A stretch of 64,000 bases of DNA from Rhodamnia argentea (lineage: Eukaryota; Streptophyta; Magnoliopsida; Myrtales; Myrtaceae), in contig NC_063151.1 of NCBI RefSeq assembly GCF_020921035.1, forward strand, positions 28,092,934-28,156,933, written 5' to 3'. The notes below the pieces were generated by a model. The model ran no database searches. It saw only the letters and a list, made by a program, of their open reading frames with translations, and was not told the origin of the DNA. The number at the start of each line of letters is the position of its first letter. Position 1 is the stretch's first letter. The translations under genes and the position numbers were made by a program. Shown piece after piece: positions 32,257 through 45,420 of the stretch.

Positions 32257-33345
32257 GTAAATGTGTTTTTGATCTCCCTCACCACCCAAATAAAAGGAAA
32301 CATTTTCTCTATGTTGTTTCCTGTAACATTTGCAAGCTTTTCGCTACTTTCATCTGATCGAGGCAATGTTCCTTTTTCTCTTTTCTTTTCGCCCCTTTTG
32401 GGGCACTTGGTAGGTTGTGATTCTGACCATGAATGAACTGACTGATTTGCAAGATATAGTGTTATCAATTAAGGGCGCGCATGGTAACAGTTCTTTCGAG
32501 CCCATCGCGAGAAATGTGTTTGATAAAAACATGATCGAAGTAGAAATCCGTTTGGTAAAAAAATTGACTTCTGGTATGATTTCACTTCTAGCATGTTTTT
32601 TCACTTCTGATAGGATTTTTGGCTAATTTTGAGAATTAAAATTTTACTTCTGGCTGATGACTTCTTGCACTACACCCGTCTGTCGACCACGTTTGTGGCC
32701 GCAACCACATCGCCGCCGACCTCCGCGGTGACCATCGCGCCGCCGCCCCGCCCGATCCCCCTGCCCCGCGACCCCGCCGCCACCACCCCTCGACCATCCC
32801 GCAAATTTTATTAATAATGTTTAAGTAAATTTTTGTTAATGATTTTTTCGATAGTCACGGGTGAAAATCACTTCGCTTGGCATCACTTCTAGTTGATTTA
32901 TCTTTTCCTAAGAGATCTTTTGGTTTCAGGATTAGCTATGTACTGTTCGATCAGATTCTGAGTAGATGTAGCCGCGATACTTGTTGCAGCGCCATTCAAA
33001 ACTAAATTCTCTTTGCAGTTTCCACATGAAAGTGATTGCTCCTGAAAAAGGAGCGAACCCAGGTTGGCAAATCTGTGACGTTGCATAAAGAGTTTATATT
33101 GATTGGCTCTTACAAATGCTTTCGAATGCAATCTTACATGAGAGTAGTAGCAAGCAGTCTAATGAATGCTTGGTCGGATTACAACTACCCAACAAAAATT
33201 TCTCCTCTATAATCATGGACTCTCGACGACCCTAATCTCTGGGGGCATGCAACAGCAACTGTATATCGTTAACTCGGACACATAGGAATGCCTTCATTCA
33301 CTGTTGGACACAAGCTCATATAATAAACAAGCCTTTCGTTTTAGT
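32257..33345. other. Intergenic with a GC-core repeat
   Basis: At about 32470 an AGGGCGCGCATGGTAACAG stretch resembles the left end of the Tourist-like element at 39733. At 32680-32800 lies a GC-rich block (CCGCCGCC-type) inside AT-rich DNA. The repeat appears truncated. No gene recognised. Confidence 0.4.
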
Positions 33346-34464
33346 ATGCAAGGCAAAAAAGCTCCGACAAAAGTGGGATCAAGAAAATGTGCTTTGATGA
33401 GTTTTCTCCTTCTTTCTTGCATAGGTTTCGGCTCTGCTCACAGAGTCATCCGGGATGCCAAAGCTGGTCAGAACCATCAGGATCCTGTCGCCCAAAATGA
33501 GAGTGGACGAACATGGTTTTGGGGAGCTGGTGCGAATTCAGGGTCTGACTCTGGTACTGGCTTTTGCGTCGGCGGTGGCTTTGGTGTAGATGGAACCGGT
33601 TTTGGCAACTCTAGTAGTGATTTAGAGGCAGCTGAGGTTGAAAGTGCCAGTGGAACTGGAATCTTTGGCCGGTCGGATGGACTAGGTGCAGCTAATGCGC
33701 GTGGTTTTGTAATGGACTCTGAGGATGTCTCTGGTGACCATAGTAGCAACGATGCTGGAATGGGAAGTTAGATTCCTGCTATGAAAGATAATTATGGATA
33801 TGGAAGTGGTAGTGGCTTTGGATATGGGTCTGGAAGTGGTAGTGGCTTCGGCTCAGGTTCTGGCGTAGGAATTGGGTATGGTTCAGGTGGCGATAGTGGT
33901 GGACCAGGTTACCCGCCAGGATGGCAAGTGGTGTGGCCCGGTCTTGTACCTGTAGGTGGACGTGTGCAAAGACAAGGACCACCTGTTCCTGGAACCGGTG
34001 TCGGGTCTGGCTCAAGAGGTGGAAATGGTGAAGGTGGTAGCCATGTTCCAGGTGGATATGGACAGGTTCCGATTTATGGAGCTGGAGGTGGAATGGGATC
34101 AGGCAATGGTGGAGGTAATTGCTGCGGTTGGCGAGGTGGCTATGGCTCTGGCTGGTGTCCATTATGGTTTTCCTCCCGGAATGCGCTACCAGTGATGGGA
34201 GGTCCATTGCCACCATTTTGGAGATTCACTTCCCATCAAAATGCAGAAGCAGAAGCACATCGTCAGATGGGCGCCACTGAAGGATCAGAAGGCGATGCAG
34301 CTACGGAGGGAGCTCTCTCAAGTGTCGTACATTATGAAAACGAGACAGATGGTTCCAGGGTACTCTTTGATAGTGCTGGTGGGCCGGTGGCTGCCCAAGG
34401 TGTTGAGATTGATGATGAAGACCTTCGTGATCAGATGGAGCTTATTCGCGCCATTAATGAATAG
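33346..34464 (+). CDS. Secreted glycine-rich protein, interrupted by one in-frame TAG
   Basis: From the ATG at 33346 the protein begins with basic residues. A signal peptide follows (ALMSFLLLSCIGFGSA, cleavage probably before HRVIRD), then Gly/Ser-rich sequence. A TAG at 33769-33771 ends this part. The same frame continues open from 33772 to 34464 with strong GYGSGSGFG-type repeats, a WPGLVPVGG segment and an acidic tail (VEIDDEDLRDQMELI). Because both parts are in one frame and form one logical cell-wall-type glycine-rich protein, a recent nonsense change is the simplest reading. The 5' part alone would give a secreted 141-residue protein. Glycine-rich proteins of this kind are structural or signalling wall proteins. 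Function here unknown. Confidence 0.6.
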
Positions 34465-34970
34465 GGAGCAATGGAAGACCCGTAATGTAGCTGCTAATGT
34501 ACCTTTCCAAAACAAGGCCTTCATCATGGGATGGTCATAAGAACGTTCTGGTTTCATCAACTTCCACCAGAGTGAATCCAAGGCCAATTTACTTGCCATG
34601 AGCCAAGGTCTTCTTTTTTTTTTTTCGTGATCATTTGTGTAGGCTTGAAATCATACGCTGCAACGAACTCATAGAAGAAGGGAAACACCTGGAAAAACTT
34701 AGCAATAGTTCTTTGATACGGTCATTGCCGCCCTCAGAAAACGTTGTATCCTTTCCATTATGACAAAAGGAAAACATCTTTACCATGGCAAACCCAAGTG
34801 GTAGATGGGCTTCAGGAGATTCTCTGAAACATTCAATTATCACCGAGTTTGTAGGAAACTGAGAAGCCGACTCCTCAGCAGGCTATGCCAGCGAGTTGTC
34901 CAGAAGAACTACTCTTTTCTGAAATTCTAAAGGATCATGGCCATTTTCATCAGGTTGCACCACAACCAAA

Positions 34971-35005
34971 AGAAGGTAGGTTCTTGCTCTGTGAACCTAC
35001 CTTCT
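34971..35005. repeat. Perfect 13-bp hairpin
   Basis: AGAAGGTAGGTTC at 34971-34983 and its exact complement at 34993-35005 are separated by 9 bases. It lies between the convergent ends of the glycine-rich gene and the MLO gene, and half of the motif (CTACCTTCTTAC) recurs at about 35041. Role unknown. Confidence 0.6.
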
Positions 35006-35333
35006 TACATGGGACCAAAAACTAACAAAACAAAAAAAAACTACCTTCTTACCTATCCTCAGACGAGAAAAGAAAAACTTCCGGAACTTTTTAACGAAAG
35101 CCGTTCGAAACTGCAGGGCCTGTATTATGCTTTGTATCTGTGTCAGTATCTACCAGTCACACCAACTCTATTCCATTACTTCCTTACCTATCCCCCGAGG
35201 AAATTTTACAACCTACGTATCGCAGTATACACTGTTAAGATTAAACTCTGACATGGCATCCTCAGATGAGACATTACGAACAAAACCAGTCAAGCACTTC
35301 GCTGCCCCCATCATAGCCATGAAAACCTGGTTA

Positions 35334-38300
35334 TCATTCTCTTCTAGCTGGCATGGAAATGCATCTTGAAAAAGCACCTGCATTGAAGTTCGTGGTGGAC
35401 GATGAAGACACAGACGCAGAAGGGCGAAGGAGAGGCGTACCAACTCTACTTGAAGTCTCGTTAGCAACAGGAGGACTAATGACGATTGTAGGAGGAGATG
35501 GCTGTAACTCAATTTTCGTGTATGCATCAGCTGGATTTGTGGGCTCATCAAACAATTGACGATCGTATTCCTCCAGGGATATAACTGTGCTTGTGTCTGT
35601 ATGTATTGTTGAATCATCTGCTGACATACCAAGCCTTCTCTTCCTCCTAGCAGACTTCTTCCATCCATGAATTGTTTCTCGTATTCTCTGTGGAATCAGG
35701 GCTGCCTTGTAGTTTGTTCCCATCTGAAAGGAAGAATCAAGATCGGTAAATGACAAAATACTTTCTCACTAGTACATACATATCCCTTTAGATGATTAAC
35801 CGTTCTTTAGCAAAACTTCGTTGCTGAATCAACATTATAAGATAGGGTGTGGCAATAAAAGGCCTTCGACAGCTTAACATGTGAATAGATTAGGGAAAGG
35901 GCAGCCATCTAGTTTTGTCAATTTTAAATGTCGCACAAGGACTAGATGTGGCCGAAAACATTGTCGAAAACTTATATTGCCATTTCAATAATTTGGAGGG
36001 TGAACCGTCAAACATTGTAAGCGGATGATTACTTGATAGTATAAGTCAAAAGAATGAATTTGGCACTTCCCTCCATAAGTTTACTTTACACTGAAAAGCC
36101 ATTCTGCTATATCTCAGCAGCTGAATACATTTTGAAATCCAGATTCCGGAGAACAGCACTATACCTGAGTAACCAGAGCATATAGAGGCAATGTGCTATA
36201 GCTGCAAAGAAATTGTCCAGCGAACCTACATTATCGAACAGTCATGCAACAACAGAACAATATCTCCTCTATAAGAATTGAATGTGTAATTTGAGGAAAT
36301 CCATCCTTACCCCAGAATCAGTCGTAAGTAGACAAGCAGATGGTTCTTAATGAAGCACGAGTTATATCCAAACTGCCACTGTAAAATTGAATAAAGAAGT
36401 TTCAGGAAACACAGATCAAAGTGAGACCTCCTAGCTTGCACAAATGTTATGGTTGTTCTTGTTTATTTAAGGAAAAAGGACACTAGAAGTGCTATAACTT
36501 TCGCATGGCTCAATTTAATACCAAAACTATTCGTTGTCGGATCATTTCAATGCCCCTTTTGTAAGAAAAAAGAAAAAGAAAAAAGAAAACAATCGCTTAA
36601 AAGCTTTTGCCGATTTGGGACACTGAGGAAATATTTTATCATTTTTTCCAAGCGACATAGCTTGCCAGTGCTCTGAGTAAGCATTAATAGCCCTAAATGA
36701 CGTTGCACAACATATTTGCCCCAAATTTAGACCCTAATTCGGACAAATCAAGTCATTATCCCTCTTCTATAAAACCTAATCTTAAAACCATCTTCTTTGA
36801 TCCCTTGGATGATGTTTTGTCGTCCCTGAACAAGTCTTAAGGTAAGGAATATTTCTTCTCCTTTGCCCTTCTGACATCTTGCAATTCAGCCAATGGAAAT
36901 ATCTCATTTCTTTTCACTCTTCTTGCATTGAATTCGGATGGGTTCTTGTTTTCCCCCAAAAAAACTCTCCAGTTCTTGTTAGGAGTTCCTTCAACCAATC
37001 GATCTTCATTCTTGTTCTCAATCTTGCTCTCGCAACAAAGTAGAAAGAATGAAAAAAGAAAGCAAGAAATTCCAGCTCAAGCAAGAGATGACAGTACTGA
37101 AGGAACCAGAGGAGCTTGGATACGCAGCTTTGGCACACGTGCGTGTGCAGGATGGTCTAAATGCCTCCAGTGAACTTCAGTGTCTTCTACTTCCCTCGGG
37201 GCCATGCCGAGCACACTTCCTATCTATCTATTTCAGCGGCAAGAGATGATGTGGAGAGAGATTAAGTTCCTTTACTTTGTGCGTGTTGTTTTTAGTCTCG
37301 GCATACATCGACAAGAGATGATGTGGAGAGAGATTAAGTTCTTTTACTTTGTGCGTGTTGGTTTTAGTCTCGGCATACGTCGACATTCTTCTTTTGTAAT
37401 AAAAAGTCAAACTAATATTTTTTGCCAGATTTTGTCACCGGATCAGTTAAGGCGTAGCTTTTCTTCTCTTTTTCAAAGTGGCATTGAAGTGATTCAGAGA
37501 AAAATTTTGGCACTAAAGTAAACGTCCATACGAAAATTATGAGACTTCTAGTGTCTTTTTCCCGTTTATTTAATAACTCGGTCAAAACGAAGTCAACTTA
37601 ATTTCAAACTGACATTAAAAGGTGGTGAGAATTTCAGAGGGCAAAGTTTGACAGTGATAATAATTCCAAAGTTGATTAAAAAGAAATTTGGTCAACTATG
37701 TGAAAGATCGGTGGAAGAGCAGTTACCCAAAACCAGAAGAAGGAAGCTAGTTCGAATGCATTCTGCAAAAAAGTCATTCAAGCATAAAAAGGAGGCGCAT
37801 CAGCTTCAATTAATTATATAGGGAATTTATAGCTTTTCTGGGAAAAAAAAGTAAACAAAAGTTGCTTTCACGTATTCTAGATTATTATTCTAACCTGAAA
37901 CAGAATAAAGTGGATCAAGGACAAAAGTAGCTCAGGCTTCTTAAACCAGAAGAGTTCATCACGAGGCCTCAGTTTAGTTCCTGAGAAGAATCCAGTAATT
38001 CCAGCATTTTCCAATGACAAGGTTGCAATGACATGCTGCAATTTTGCTCCCACCAGAAGAACGAGCTATGCAAAAAAGGCACCACATGGTAATGACATGA
38101 AGTTAGAGAATGGAGACATTTTCTCACAAGTTCAACTGGTTATAAAGGACAACACCAGCTACAATTCATGGATCTACTTATCGACTCAAAAGTTCAAAGG
38201 ATGAGCCTAAAAATCTATCCAGCACATGCAATTAGTCAATGTCAATGAACTAACCAATTTCCACCTAAATTTACGTCCATCTATTGATAAAAGATGAAGC

Positions 38301-41300
38301 AGGTAACCTGGAGAACTTACCATAATAGGAATAATGGCTATCCAAAAATAGAGATTGGACCCTGCAAAGTAATAAGAATATCAAGAAATTGTGAGTGAAT
38401 CCATTGGGCAATACAAGTCTATACATCAATGAGCAACCAAATTTCAAACTGAGATCCAAAAATTAACCGAAGCTCTCCTTTCGTTCAGAAAACATGGATT
38501 ACCTTTTATGTTAAACAGCATGAAAGCAACTACAAAACCCCATAGAGGACCACTGCAAGAGTTATAAGAGAAATTAGTTTCCCAGATTCCAATAGAAATT
38601 AATTGTATTATATGTTACTATAGAAATTATTTAAGGGCCAGGCAATCCTGTAAACAGGTACACTACAGAAAGGGAGTAAAGTCCAAAATTTCCTGTCCGC
38701 AGACAAGGATTTATAGTCTTTCCACTTAGAGGGCATGTTACATAAGTTCCTTTATCTCATTCATAAAATGTTTACAATGGTACTTGTTATGAACATGTCG
38801 GATACTTATTCAGAAGAAGTGTAAACACACTACTGAGGAAGAATTGGATAAGATAAACAGACAATGAGTTAGAAATTTGGTATTGCCAAAGTTAACTCCA
38901 GGCACTTCCTTAGCTAAGTATAGCCACAAGTCAATGAAGAAAGCTGATTTCACTGAGAAGATCATAAATTTACCGAAAATTGTGGAGACACAATTAACAG
39001 GACTATCCCAGCGAACATCTCACCTCACACCAACTATCCGTTGGAATTCTTCTTCCATAGAGCGAATCATATAGCTGTGGAAATCATACTTTGGTGGAAG
39101 GTTGTGATTCTGCCAAAAGTTAAGATAGAATCAACATCAACATCACCTTTATCCCAAAAGTTAAGATAGAATGAGGAGCAAAAATCTAAAAGTGACATCA
39201 ACTCTTTCTAACACATCAAAATTTCTATAGCATTCAAAACTCTACTTAGACAGCAACTTTGATTTGGGGACAATGGAAAGACTAGATTGGAACATCAAAG
39301 CCGATCTCGACAGAAAATGGAGGAAGAAAATGAAAGATGAAAAGGGGGCAAGACAAACAATTTGAAACTTATTGCTTCTTCTAAAGCAACAATCTTCTCT
39401 ACAATGCTCACTGTGTCGTGATCTTATAGGAAATGAACTTACAATCTTTAATCTAAGGTACTCTTTCAGCCAAGTATCACAGTTTTTAATCACAGTTTTT
39501 CCTTTTTCCTTTTCACAGTTTTTTCTTTTTCCTTTTAGCTTATTACTAATGACAGTGTATAGACAATATCTTTGGGAACTTAACAACTGTCGGAACATAA
39601 TTTGGTATGGTGACAAATAGTCATTTGCAACTTCCCATTTCGGGTTCACTCGGAGCTTTGGCAACCACCGTAGGAGGTCCAAGCTGGTAGATGGTGAAGT
39701 GGCCAGGAACTGAACTTGATGAGGGAAAGCTAGGGTGCGTATGGTAACGTTTCTGTTCCCGGAACAACTTTTGGAACAGAAACACTTTCTTCTATTTCTG
39801 TTCCCGGCTACGATTTTTGGGAACAGAAACGCGTTTGGTAACTACAAAAAAAAAAATGTGTTCAAAAGCTTTGATAAAAAGTCGTCGTCTTTGAAAGTGT
39901 GAAGGAGTAGTCCAGGAACAGAGCGTTGCAAAAAGTGTTCCTCTTGCGTTATAAAATGTGTTCAAAAGCTTTGATAAAAAGTGTTCCGGGAACAAAGAAA
40001 CAAGTATCTTTTGTTTCTCGTTTCTGCTCCAAAAGTGTTCCCATTTCTGAAAAGTGTTCCCGGAATACTTTGGGAACACTTTTTTACCATACGCGTTTCT
40101 GGAGCGTAACCATACGCACCCCTAATTTCTAGATCCGGAGTATCTATTAAATAAAAAGGCTAAAGGAAAAGCTGCTTACTAAGACGATAGACCTCAAAAC
40201 AAAGGAAGAGCCCCGCACCGACTCATGTCAACGGGCCTTCTTATCGAATCATACCACAACAGCTAAACAGATGATTTCGAAAGTCATTGTTTGCAACAAA
40301 AACAGTGTTAGAATAAGCTTCATGGAGATGGTACGACCAACCTTTTATGCTACCAACAGATAAACAGGGGAAATCTGCTTGAATGAAAGAAAGCCAGAGG
40401 TTCTCAAGGAAATATCACAATGCTATCATGTAAATGGTTTGCACATACACTTTTCCATTTCACATGTCTCCTATTGCCTAAACTAGTTCCTATTGTACAG
40501 CATATTCATCTTCTTATCATAAGGTAAAATCTTCCCTTCACATCGCACAAAGAAAACAATTCTAAGCCAGTCAAAAGGTTGATTTAATTGAAAAGCATCT
40601 GAAATTTTATTCAGGATAACGTTTCAGAATACCATACCATGATGAAGCCTTTACGTAAAGTTAAGTAGTCGTCACGAACCACTGAATGCCCAAACTGGCG
40701 GAAAAAACAAGTCTGCATATGCAAATGGATACAGAAGTAAGTGAAAGAACTCCCTCTTGCACAAGCTATCCGAAGATTACACTGGCACTTAATTCTGAAG
40801 GAGACTATGTGCAAGCAAATGTGTACAAGAGAGAGAGAGAGAGATTAACCCAGCAGAACGAGTATGTTTAGCAAAATCAGTGCACCCAATTGAAACAAAA
40901 GCTTATAGGTTCCAGTTATGAGATTATAATGCAACAAGGTCCAGCTCAACACTATTCTAGGCGTCAACCACTAGACAAGCACGTGCAATAAAGCTTTCAC
41001 CGCAAAAAGAAGGAATAATTTCTTACCCGCAAAGTTTAGATGCTTACATTTCTTAAAATTATAAAAATCGGCAAAACAAAAGTTTCACATTGTTTCCTTA
41101 TTTGATCTGACAGATTTCATGTTCTGTGAATGTATCCCTATATAGGTTGTTTCCCTTTACTCCGGAAATATTTTGAATTGATGAGGAGGAAGATGATGCA
41201 AGAACATGAACTAGTCTGCATACCACCCAGATGAAAAAGCCGTTCTTGACTAAAGGATTTGCTGTATGAATCTTGACAAAAGTAGATTGTCTCTGTAATA

Positions 41301-44300
41301 TCGACTCTCTTGTGATTTCTGCTAGGAGAAGAGGTGGTTAACTCGCATGGATCTTATAAAGTAATAAAGATCAAAACAGCTAACTTGAAAGGAAATTTTA
41401 GACATTAGAGCTCTATGAAATGCCTCGAATCAAAATATTTCGTCAGCTAAGTAACGACATGACTGACTATAGAAGCATTACAACAACATGAGATCCAGGA
41501 TGAGACCTTTATAGGCTTAGAGTTTCCTTCCTTTCTTCTTTATGAGTTTTGAAAGCTTATAAACATGCCCTTCTCCCTCATCAGAATACCAAAGGTTGTC
41601 TTGTTCATCACAAATATACTGCTACTTCTTAGCACAATGCCAGGTGCACATTCTCCAATGCTAATTCGAGGGTTTTTTGAGCCTAAAGCCCTCTTTTAAA
41701 GTCCCTTCTCACCATCAAAACTACTTTCCAACACCAAAAATTTGGAGCTCACTATAACTGAGAAAAAAGAAAAAGCTAGAGGCTTGTGCGAAATAAGCTG
41801 ACAAGAATGAGAAAATTTATTGTGCAGTGTAATAACCAGCTCAGAACTAACCAGTTAAGAAATCATGCCGATCCACATGAGCTTCATCTTCCCATATCCT
41901 CCAACTGTGAATCTGCCCAAGTCAATGTATGGAAAAAGCATAGCAGCTGTTTCAAATACATTCTTCCATGTGGCCAAAATGGAAGGAGCGACATGCAGTA
42001 TATAATCTACAGCAAGTGTGACATACGCCATTGAGTGGAGGAATCTAGATAAGAATATGAAATGTCAATACTAGATCTCTTTAATGCAACCTTTATATTT
42101 TTCAGGATCAATAACCTTCAAAGAGCTGAGGGATTATGGCCGATCTGTCCTCCAACATGATAAGAGTGTACACTATCCTGTTATCTTAAACTAAACATGG
42201 GTTACAGTCCATCGAATTTATCCACCAGTAGGTGGTGTTGCGGTCTAAAATCTGTTTACTGCAACAGCAGAATCTAGCCTGCAGAACATGGCTTTTGTGT
42301 GTGACAGTGAATTGGTAGTGAATTTGCTGCTGTTCTGAACAGTTTCTCACCTTCACTATTGCTAACAACATTGTCAAGCAGCTGTAAGATATATGCGTTA
42401 CTGCCATGACAAATATGAAGCGGTGCAACTGCTCAAGACCTTCATATGACACAAATGGCTCGTAACCCTGAAAAAAACAGATAAATAATGAATGTCACAC
42501 TACACTAGGAAAAGCTCCCATATTACAAACTAAAGCAAAAGATCAGTTACTTCATTTAATACATAATTCAATTGAAAAAACTGAAGTTTCTCAGCATTAT
42601 GTGAGATTAGCAGGTGTTCAAGCAATGACTGATGAGATCTTAACTAAAAATTACTGATAAACCACATGCCTCTTTGCAGGAATTCTGACTGAATGTATTC
42701 AACGTTCTCCTGAATGAGTGATTCAGGAAATGTTCGGCCAACATCTTACGTTCCGTGGAACTATTGTTCTCCCTATCTTCATCAATCTGAGGCCTGGTGC
42801 ACGGAGCAAAAGTACGATCATAAAACCTCGTCGGGATGCAGATATTAGCTATCATGCCTGAGGTGGCCGTCAGAAGGAGAGAGATAAATCCAAGCAGCAT
42901 CAGCTCTGTCACGAAATTTGAGAAGCAAAGTTTGTAGATCGCAGGGATTAGACAACATGCTCAGTATCAATCATCAGCAATGCAGAAAGAAGCTCATTAT
43001 GAAGACCTCCTTTTTGCTGAATATAGTATCAAGACCAAGTAAGAATGTGGGATGAATACCTTCTTTCATTTTCTCAACAGCTTCAAGTAACGGTTTACGA
43101 TTAGTTTTACGTAGCCACTGTAAGACCATACAGAAAAAATTTCATCAGCTACTTTGAGCTAATAAATTAGTGTCAATAAGGAAATGCAAACATTAGAAGA
43201 TAGACTAGTGAGCTGAAACCGTCTCCGTGATTGATGAATATCTCAATGTAACCTTTGTGGTTATAAACTTGCTATGTTGAATGTATCCAAGGAAAAATAG
43301 AAAAATGACAGAAACTTGCATTTTAGGTCAGGGATAACAAGCCTTGCACAATGCCCGTGAGCGCAAAGTCAAATTCAAAACACAAGCAAGGGAAGCAATT
43401 CTTTCTTTCTTTTTTCACTACTGGACAAGCTTCCACGATTTTGGCACAAGCCTTACTTTAATCTAGCTTCAGTCTAGTAGATGCCTAAACTATCCACCAC
43501 TACACTTGAGTCCAATCACTAAGATCTTTGGTAACTGGAACCCGCAGTGAGTACAGGGAGGCTCCCACATCCGAGGAAGTTTTACCATCTCACAGACTCC
43601 TGTGTGAGTATGGGTTTCCTCCAGATTAGCCCAAAAAAGAAAAGAAGAACATCCATGGAAGTTCGCCAAGTGATTTCTCATAAGAGCGAGCTTATTTACG
43701 TTTTACTCACACTATGCAAGTTCTGTTTACAGGGATTCCTACGGGACCTTACTAATAACTCGTGAAAGTGCAGTGTTAATCAAAATCAAAAGAAACATGC
43801 CAAATATGCAGGGTAACACATGGTTCGAAGTCATGCTGTAGATATTTAATATTGGGAGATTCAGCAAAATGGTACCCGAATGATTCTTCTTTTTTGCCAC
43901 AGATATCTGAATGAAAAACTAACTAATTTTTACTGCATCATGAAGAATTCTCGACATAGATTATGATCGGGCCGCCTATTCATGAATTAGATTGATAACA
44001 CAAACGAAAGTGTTCATTAAACAAACTCGCGAGCAAGAGTTTATCCCATAAAACTAAACTAATGGTACAAAGTTAGAAAGTAAACTAGAGAAAGTTCAAG
44101 ATTTATGAGTGATAAATGATGACCGACATCGGTGATTCATTCGCTATCATCGAACATGATGGCCTCAAAACGGTGCAAAAGGAGCATATGTTCGGGGAAC
44201 TCTACGTATCTATTGGAGTCTCTCAAGATGTTCTCAGAATGATACTTACTGTACTTAACCGGTGAATTAAGCGCTCCACGACCAATGAAACTGTGACGAA

Positions 44301-44375
44301 AACTGTCAATACGGTAGCAACAGACCATGTTGGCGTCAGGCCGAGAGATCGAACTTCTTGTGTATTCTCTGACAT
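35334..44375 (-). CDS. MLO11-like: MLO-like seven-transmembrane protein, MLO11/MLO14 type, complete
   Basis: Fifteen exons in minus order: 44250-44375, 43060-43117, 42670-42905, 42351-42467, 41852-41912, 41224-41318, 40638-40712, 39024-39109, 38503-38552, 38321-38361, 37895-38065, 37727-37762, 36311-36378, 36165-36225 and 35334-35723. All phases agree, giving 556 residues, a normal MLO length. Landmarks: [20 protein letters not shown] start, [86 protein letters not shown], and the calmodulin-binding helix ([15 protein letters not shown], about 434-448). The C-terminus has [12 protein letters not shown] and [14 protein letters not shown], typical of Arabidopsis MLO11/14. MLO proteins sit in the plasma membrane as calcium-channel-like, calmodulin-regulated proteins. 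The MLO4/11 clade controls root curling to touch, not powdery mildew. Intron 3 has a GC donor. Introns 7 and 12 carry MITE-type insertions. Confidence 0.96.
36471..37563. mobile_element. Non-autonomous Mutator-like element in MLO intron 12
   Basis: Inverted ends of about 40 bases (GGAAAAAGGACACTAGAAGT at the left; complement of the right end GGGAAAAAGACACTAGAAGT) are flanked by GTTTATTTAA at 36461-36470 and 37564-37573. This is a 9-10 base target-site duplication. The element is about 1.09 kb, long for a MITE. Its interior holds a less AT-rich stretch (about 37040-37200) and a 72-base tandem duplication. No transposase seen. Confidence 0.82.
37240..37383. repeat. Tandem duplication, 72 bases x 2
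   Basis: Copies at 37240-37311 and 37312-37383 differ at only a few positions (CAAGAGATGATGTGGAGAGA ... TCTCGGCATAC in both). It lies inside the Mutator-like element and so postdates or came with it. Confidence 0.85.
39733..40121. mobile_element. Tourist-like (PIF/Harbinger) MITE in MLO intron 7
   Basis: The 389-base element starts GGGTGCGTATGGTAACG and ends with the near-perfect complement (CGTAACCATACGCACCC). It is flanked by a 3-base duplication CTA (39730-39732 and 40122-40124). Three-base duplications and GG...GTNNGGTAAC-like ends are typical of Tourist MITEs. Inside, GTGTTCAAAAGCTTTGATAA occurs twice, 98-99 bases apart, and GTTCCCGGAAC-type palindromes abound. Confidence 0.85.
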
Positions 44376-44995
44376 ACTGAAGATTGCTAATCGTCGCGCA
44401 CAGATTTAAGCTAATGACTTAGCCCAGATACCTGTTAGCCATCAATTCCAGCATATTCTCCAAATGGGCACAGCCAAAACTTTGCTTTTGATGCATTATC
44501 AAAAAGCATCCACGACATAGAAGTTCAGTCACAGTATTTGTCTCACCAGGCACAATTACGCCGCACTGTGATTTCTCAAGCAAATTGTCCCACTAGAACT
44601 GCAGTCTCTAAGAAGGCTCTTTAGAATGAATCTTGAGGCTCGTGATGACCCAAAGTATCAGAACAACACTTCAAGGTCTTGAAGAAGAAAAGAAGAGAAA
44701 TTTAATACCGCATTGATCCCGAGATGGAGCATTTTCTTCCAGAAAATCAAAACTTTGCCACAGTCACTGAGAAGGTTGACTTGAAACTCTAAAATGAGCT
44801 CGCTTTCTTTGCGAGTGTATTAATTGGTTGATCCAGACGTTCCTCTGATGTTTGATGCTACTTGCACTTGCAGCTTCGTAAGAGATCTTCCAGTCACTCA
44901 GGCTTATCGCTCTCCAAAATAAGAGGGAAATCTCCGAATCAGGAAAAACAAGCACCCTCTAATTCTGAAAACAAGATAGGAACTTGCTGAACTTA

Positions 44996-45027
<32 letters not shown>

Positions 45028-45420
45028 GACTTTAAAGGTGGGAACTTTCCCGTTGAGGAGCACAGTCAATTCGGTGAACCGGTGGGTGCAGAATATCGCA
45101 GACGAATCAAAATGATTCAGCGTTTCGAAATCAGAACACCTCCAAGATTTCAGAAAAGACGGGATTAAAACGCTGGAGGTGGGTCTTGGCGAATCGTCGG
45201 AGATACAGAGAAGCAGAAGAAGAAGAAAGCGTGTTTCGTTTTTCACCGAATGCTACATTACAGTTGGCACATTGCATAGAGGGGACTCTGTTTTTTCCTC
45301 TTTTGAAAACGTCTGAGCTCGCTGTGAGAAGAAGAAGAAGAAGAAGAAAATGACAGAGGTGGGGAGCACTGGGAGGTTTCTGAGTGAATCTTTGGGGGTG
45401 GTGGCCTACCATTAAAAAGG
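44376..45420 (-). promoter_or_regulatory. MLO 5' leader and promoter region with a GA repeat
   Basis: A (CT)n run at about 44999-45028 (GA on the transcript strand) and a GAA-type run at about 45327-45350 mark a likely leader/core promoter. Transcript start not determined. Confidence 0.4.
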
